A stretch of 35,828 nt of DNA, taken from the NCBI RefSeq assembly GCF_006538725.1, contig NZ_BJLQ01000036.1, positions 1 to 35,828 on the forward strand, read 5' to 3'. The notes beneath the pieces were generated by a model, which saw only the letters and a program-made list of their open reading frames with translations, did not search any database and was not told the origin of the DNA. The position numbers and the translations under genes are program-made. Positions 33,191 through 35,828 of the stretch are shown in pieces (position 1 is the first letter of the stretch; every line of letters starts with the position of its first letter). This DNA comes from Cellulomonas gelida. GTDB lineage: Bacteria > Actinomycetota > Actinomycetes > Actinomycetales > Cellulomonadaceae.

Positions 33191-34012
33191 GTGGCCAACC
33201 CCGTCTTCAGCAACAGCCCGGTGTTCGGCGACCCCAAGTCGCAGGCCGGACCGCGATCCGGTGGGACCGTCTACGCGGACTCGACCGCCACCCACTCGAC
33301 GGTCGACGCGGCGACGCTCGACCAGATGTACGGCGCGCCCGCGGCGACCACGCGGGACACGGGCCGCCTCACCTACGACGACGTGATCATGAAGACCGGC
33401 GGCCTGCTGGCGCTGCTGGTCGCAGTCGGCGCCGTGACCTGGGTCGTCGCGCCCGGGCTGTGGATCCTCGGAGCGATCGTCGGCCTGGTCCTCGGCCTGG
33501 TCAACGCGTTCAAGCGCGAGCCCAGCCCGGTCCTCATCACGCTGTACACCGTCGCGCAGGGCGTGTTCCTGGGCGGGATCTCGGCGTTCTACGAGGCCTC
33601 CTACCCGGGCATCGTGAGCCAGGCCGTGCTCGGCACGCTCGCCGTGGCCGCCTCGGCGCTGTTCGTGTTCAAGTCCGGCAAGGTGCGCGTCACGCCGAAG
33701 TTCACGCGCTGGCTGATCCTCGCGATGGTCGGCTACCTCGTGTTCTCGCTGCTCAACGTCGTGCTGATGCTGCTCAACGTGGGCGGTGGCGACTTCGGGC
33801 CGCTGCGCAGCGGTGGCTGGGGCGTCCTGATCGGGCTGTTCGCGGTCGGCCTCGCGGCCGCGAGCTTCATCGTCGACTTCGACGCGATCAAGAAGGGCGT
33901 CGAGGGCGGCGCCCCGCGCAAGCTGGCCTGGGCCGCGGCGTTCGGGCTCATCGTCACGCTCGTGTGGCTGTACCTGGAGATCCTGCGCATCCTCGCGATC
34001 CTGCGGAACTGA
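33191..34012 (+). CDS. Bax inhibitor-1/YccA family membrane protein
   Basis: Multi-spanning membrane protein of 273 aa. After a soluble N-terminus of about 60 residues (NPVFSNSPVFGD, TVDAATLDQMYGAPA) come about seven membrane segments. The actinobacterial family pattern is clear: LTYDDVIMKTGGLLALLVAVGAVTWV, ITLYTVAQGVFLGGISAFYE, the polar GDFGPLRSGGWGVLIGLFAVGLAAASFIVDFDAIKKGVE and WAAAFGLIVTLVWLYLEILRIL. The Asp-containing segment (DFD) corresponds to the pH-sensing Asp pair of BI-1 channels (family knowledge). The GTG at 33191 has GGAGG 7 bases upstream. The role is unknown in bacteria; calcium leak or membrane protein turnover has been proposed for relatives. Confidence 0.92.
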   Translation: MANPVFSNSPVFGDPKSQAGPRSGGTVYADSTATHSTVDAATLDQMYGAPAATTRDTGRLTYDDVIMKTGGLLALLVAVGAVTWVVAPGLWILGAIVGLVLGLVNAFKREPSPVLITLYTVAQGVFLGGISAFYEASYPGIVSQAVLGTLAVAASALFVFKSGKVRVTPKFTRWLILAMVGYLVFSLLNVVLMLLNVGGGDFGPLRSGGWGVLIGLFAVGLAAASFIVDFDAIKKGVEGGAPRKLAWAAAFGLIVTLVWLYLEILRILAILRN

Positions 34013-34063
34013 CCCGGCGCCGCGAGGCGCCCGATGTCCCACTGAGCCACCCGTCGACCTCGC

Positions 34064-34069
34064 TAGGGT
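34064..34069 (+). promoter_or_regulatory. -10-like TAGGGT for leaderless esterase mRNA
   Basis: TAGGGT ends 6 bases before the GTG at 34076, the same spacing as at 19570 and 27911, and no Shine-Dalgarno lies between. Confidence 0.5.
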
Positions 34070-34075
34070 CGGCGG

Positions 34076-35065
34076 GTGGCTCTTTTCGACCTCCCCCTGC
34101 CCGAGCTCGAGCGCTACCTGCCGGAGCTCGACGAACCCGCCGACCTCGACGACTTCTGGTCCCGCACGCTCGCGCAGGCGCGCCGTCACGACGTGGTCGT
34201 CGACGCACGCCCGCACGACGCGGGCCTGCGCCTCGTCGACACCACCGACCTGACGTTCGCCGGGTTCGACGGCCAGCCCGTCAAGGCGTGGGTCACGCGG
34301 CCCGCCGGCACGCAGGGCGAGCCCCTGCCCGCGGTCGTCGAGTACCTCGGGTACGGCGGCGGACGCGGCTTCGCGCACGAGCGCCTCGCGTGGGCAGCGG
34401 CCGGGTACGTGCACCTGCTCATGGACACGCGCGGCCAGGGCTCGGTGTGGGGGACGGGCGGCCACACTCCCGACGAGGCAGGCTCCGGGCCCGCCGCGCC
34501 CGGCGTGATGACGCGCGGCATCGAGGACCCCGAGCGCTACTACTACCGCCGCGCGATGACCGACGCGGTGCGCGCCGTCGACGCGGTGCGCGCGCTGCCG
34601 GGCGTCGACGCGCGGCGGGTCGCCGTCACGGGCGGCAGCCAGGGCGGTGCGCTCGCGCTCGCGGCCGGCGGCCTGTCCGACGGGCTCGTCGCCGTGATGC
34701 CGGACGTGCCGTTCCTGTGCCACTTCCGGCGCGCGCTCGACCTGACCGACTCCCACCCGTACGGCGAGCTCGTCCAGTACCTCGCGGTGCACCGCGACGC
34801 GGTGGACCGTGCCCACCGCACGCTGTCGTACTTCGACTGCGTGCACCTGGCGCGGCGCGCGAGCGCCCCGGCGCTGTTCAGCGTGGCGCTGCGCGACGAC
34901 ATCTGCCCACCCTCGACCGTCTTCGCGGCCTACAACCACTACGCGGGCCTCGCGGCGCAGCGCCCGCAGACGCAGATCGAGGTCTACACCTACAACCGCC
35001 ACGAGGGCGGGCTCGGCTTCCAGCTCGACCGCCAGCTGCGATGGCTCGACGCGCTGGTCCGCTGA
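34076..35065 (+). CDS. Acetylxylan esterase / cephalosporin-C deacetylase (CE7)
   Basis: Deacetylates acetylated xylo-oligosaccharides, 329 aa, the usual CE7 length. The family motifs are all present: MDTRGQGS, the nucleophile elbow GGSQGG with S188, the acid D274 in LRDDICPPST, and H309 in NRHEGG. The N-terminus DLPLPELERYLPELDEPADLDDFW is also typical. There is no signal peptide, so it acts in the cytoplasm on imported oligosaccharides, as other CE7 enzymes do. The GTG at 34076 is supported by TAGGGT 6 bases upstream. It complements the secreted xylanase at 17482, though 15 kb away and in its own unit. Its 3' end converges with the oxidase gene 46 bases on. Confidence 0.94.
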   Translation: MALFDLPLPELERYLPELDEPADLDDFWSRTLAQARRHDVVVDARPHDAGLRLVDTTDLTFAGFDGQPVKAWVTRPAGTQGEPLPAVVEYLGYGGGRGFAHERLAWAAAGYVHLLMDTRGQGSVWGTGGHTPDEAGSGPAAPGVMTRGIEDPERYYYRRAMTDAVRAVDAVRALPGVDARRVAVTGGSQGGALALAAGGLSDGLVAVMPDVPFLCHFRRALDLTDSHPYGELVQYLAVHRDAVDRAHRTLSYFDCVHLARRASAPALFSVALRDDICPPSTVFAAYNHYAGLAAQRPQTQIEVYTYNRHEGGLGFQLDRQLRWLDALVR

Positions 35066-35111
35066 CCCGCGGGCCCGGTGCTCCCCGAGAGCTCCGTGTC
35101 AGTCGCCCGCG

Positions 35112-35828
35112 TCAGTCGCGCAGGCCGTGGCGGGTCAGGAAGTCGTTGGTGAACACGCCGTCGGGGTCGCGACGCGCGACGAGCGCGCGGAAGTCGTCCC
35201 AGCGCGGATAGAGCTCGGCGAGGCGGTGGTCGCGGTCGGCGAACAGCTTTCCCCAGTGCGGGCGCGCCTGGAACGGTGCGAGCGCGTCCTCGAGCACGGG
35301 CAGCACCTCCTCGACCTCGTCGCGCCACGGCTGCCAGGTGAAGTGCAGCCCGACGTGCGGTCCGCCGTGCGCGGTCGACAGCCACAGGTCGTCGCCCGCG
35401 ACGCTGCGGATCTCGCTGACCTGCAGCAGCGGCGAGACCTGTTCGGCCAGCGCCTGCACCGCCGTGATCGCCTCGACCGCACGCGCACGCGGCACCAGGT
35501 ACTCGGTCTGCAGCTCGGCGCCGGCCGACGGTGTGAACTCGAGCCGGAAGTGGGGGAGCCGCTCGTGCCACGGCCCGGGGACGCCGCCCTGCTGCGTGCA
35601 CGCGGCGGGGTCGACCCCTGGGACCGGGTGCACCGGGCCGGGAGCAGGACGCGCGCCGGCGAGCTCGGGGCCTGCGTCCGGCAGCGTCCACGCGCCGTCG
35701 ATCACGCGGTGCTTGCGCCACACCTGCCCGACGACGTCGTCGCGCCAGTCGGTGAAGAGGCTCACCGAGTACGCCGAGCCCATGAGCGCGTCGAACTGGC
35801 CGAGCGCGACGTCCCACGGCAGGTCGAG
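35112..35828 (-). CDS. FAD-linked sugar-lactone oxidase, C-terminal part (cut by window end)
   Basis: C-terminal domain of a D-arabinono-1,4-lactone oxidase-like enzyme (ALO family), which oxidises aldonolactones or sugar alcohols with FAD and O2. The 238 visible residues include FDALMGSAYSVSLFTDW, FRLEFTPSAG, EYLVPRARAVEAI, SEIRSVAGDDLWLSTA, HFTWQPW, PHWGKLF and the C-terminal DPDGVFTNDFL, all characteristic. The reading frame stays open to the last base of the window, and homologs have an N-terminal FAD-binding domain. The ATG at 35783 is therefore internal and the real start lies outside. The exact substrate cannot be told from this part. Confidence 0.9.
   Translation of the reverse strand, partial: LDLPWDVALGQFDALMGSAYSVSLFTDWRDDVVGQVWRKHRVIDGAWTLPDAGPELAGARPAPGPVHPVPGVDPAACTQQGGVPGPWHERLPHFRLEFTPSAGAELQTEYLVPRARAVEAITAVQALAEQVSPLLQVSEIRSVAGDDLWLSTAHGGPHVGLHFTWQPWRDEVEEVLPVLEDALAPFQARPHWGKLFADRDHRLAELYPRWDDFRALVARRDPDGVFTNDFLTRHGLRD

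Noticed and set aside
35783..35783. ATG at 35783 as the true start of the oxidase
   Set aside because: The frame continues upstream with family-like residues (QFDAL before MGSAYSVS) to the window end, so the gene is cut, not short.

Overview
The window looks like a chromosomal segment of a high-GC Gram-positive actinobacterium, most likely Cellulomonas or a close relative. This is inferred from three things: the very strong G/C third-position bias, the actinobacterial mazG / eno / ftsB-divIC / DUF501 / ppx neighbourhood, and a secreted GH10 xylanase with CBM22 and CBM2 modules joined by a Pro-Thr linker. Thirty protein genes (one cut by the window end) and one tRNA can be supported. No transposase, integrase, CRISPR array, rRNA or replication origin was seen.

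Layout. (1) 1-9518 is a C2/gluconeogenesis block. Malate synthase (aceB) and isocitrate lyase (aceA) run leftward, divergent from a RamB/ScfR-type regulator. A zinc-ribbon metallo-beta-lactamase-fold protein and GTP-dependent PEP carboxykinase (pckG) also run leftward, and pckG is divergent from a second regulator paralogous to the first. Glyoxylate shunt and PEPCK together turn acetyl-CoA into PEP. (2) 9578-26112 carries a SurA_N-like lipoprotein, mazG, eno, ftsB/divIC, DUF501 and ppx/gppA, all rightward. Other genes sit between mazG and eno: an unknown 163-aa protein coupled to a 920-aa multi-spanning M48-like membrane protein, the transhydrogenase pntAB, a GH10 xylanase and a GNAT acetyltransferase. 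A PadR regulator and a HAAS-type membrane protein sit between eno and ftsB. (3) 26328-29395 carries a GH1 beta-glucosidase with a lipoprotein/Tat-like leader and a type II NADH dehydrogenase, followed by a compact tRNA with a UAA anticodon. (4) 29633-32984 runs leftward: MarR plus a siderophore-interacting protein, and a two-gene ABC-2 transporter. (5) 33191-35828 carries a BI-1/YccA-family membrane protein, a CE7 acetylxylan esterase and the 3' part of an FAD-linked sugar-lactone oxidase.

Non-coding signals are rich. There are long hairpin terminators after pntB, eno, ndh and the ABC operon, and between pckG and the MBL gene. The aceA-aceB gap can form two mutually exclusive hairpins. A 13-base sequence, ATGGGAGCGGTTC, is identical upstream of pckG and of the GH1 gene, with its GAGCGGTTC core again between aceA and its regulator. 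Many genes show a TAnnnT -10-like hexamer 6-8 bases before the start codon, the arrangement expected of leaderless mRNAs. The most unusual items are the compact tRNA(UAA), the lipid-anchored GH1, the shared motif linking gluconeogenesis to beta-glucoside use, the alternative-hairpin leader and the uncharacterised M48-like membrane protein with its small partner. Positions and base counts were read by eye, so single-base errors are possible.
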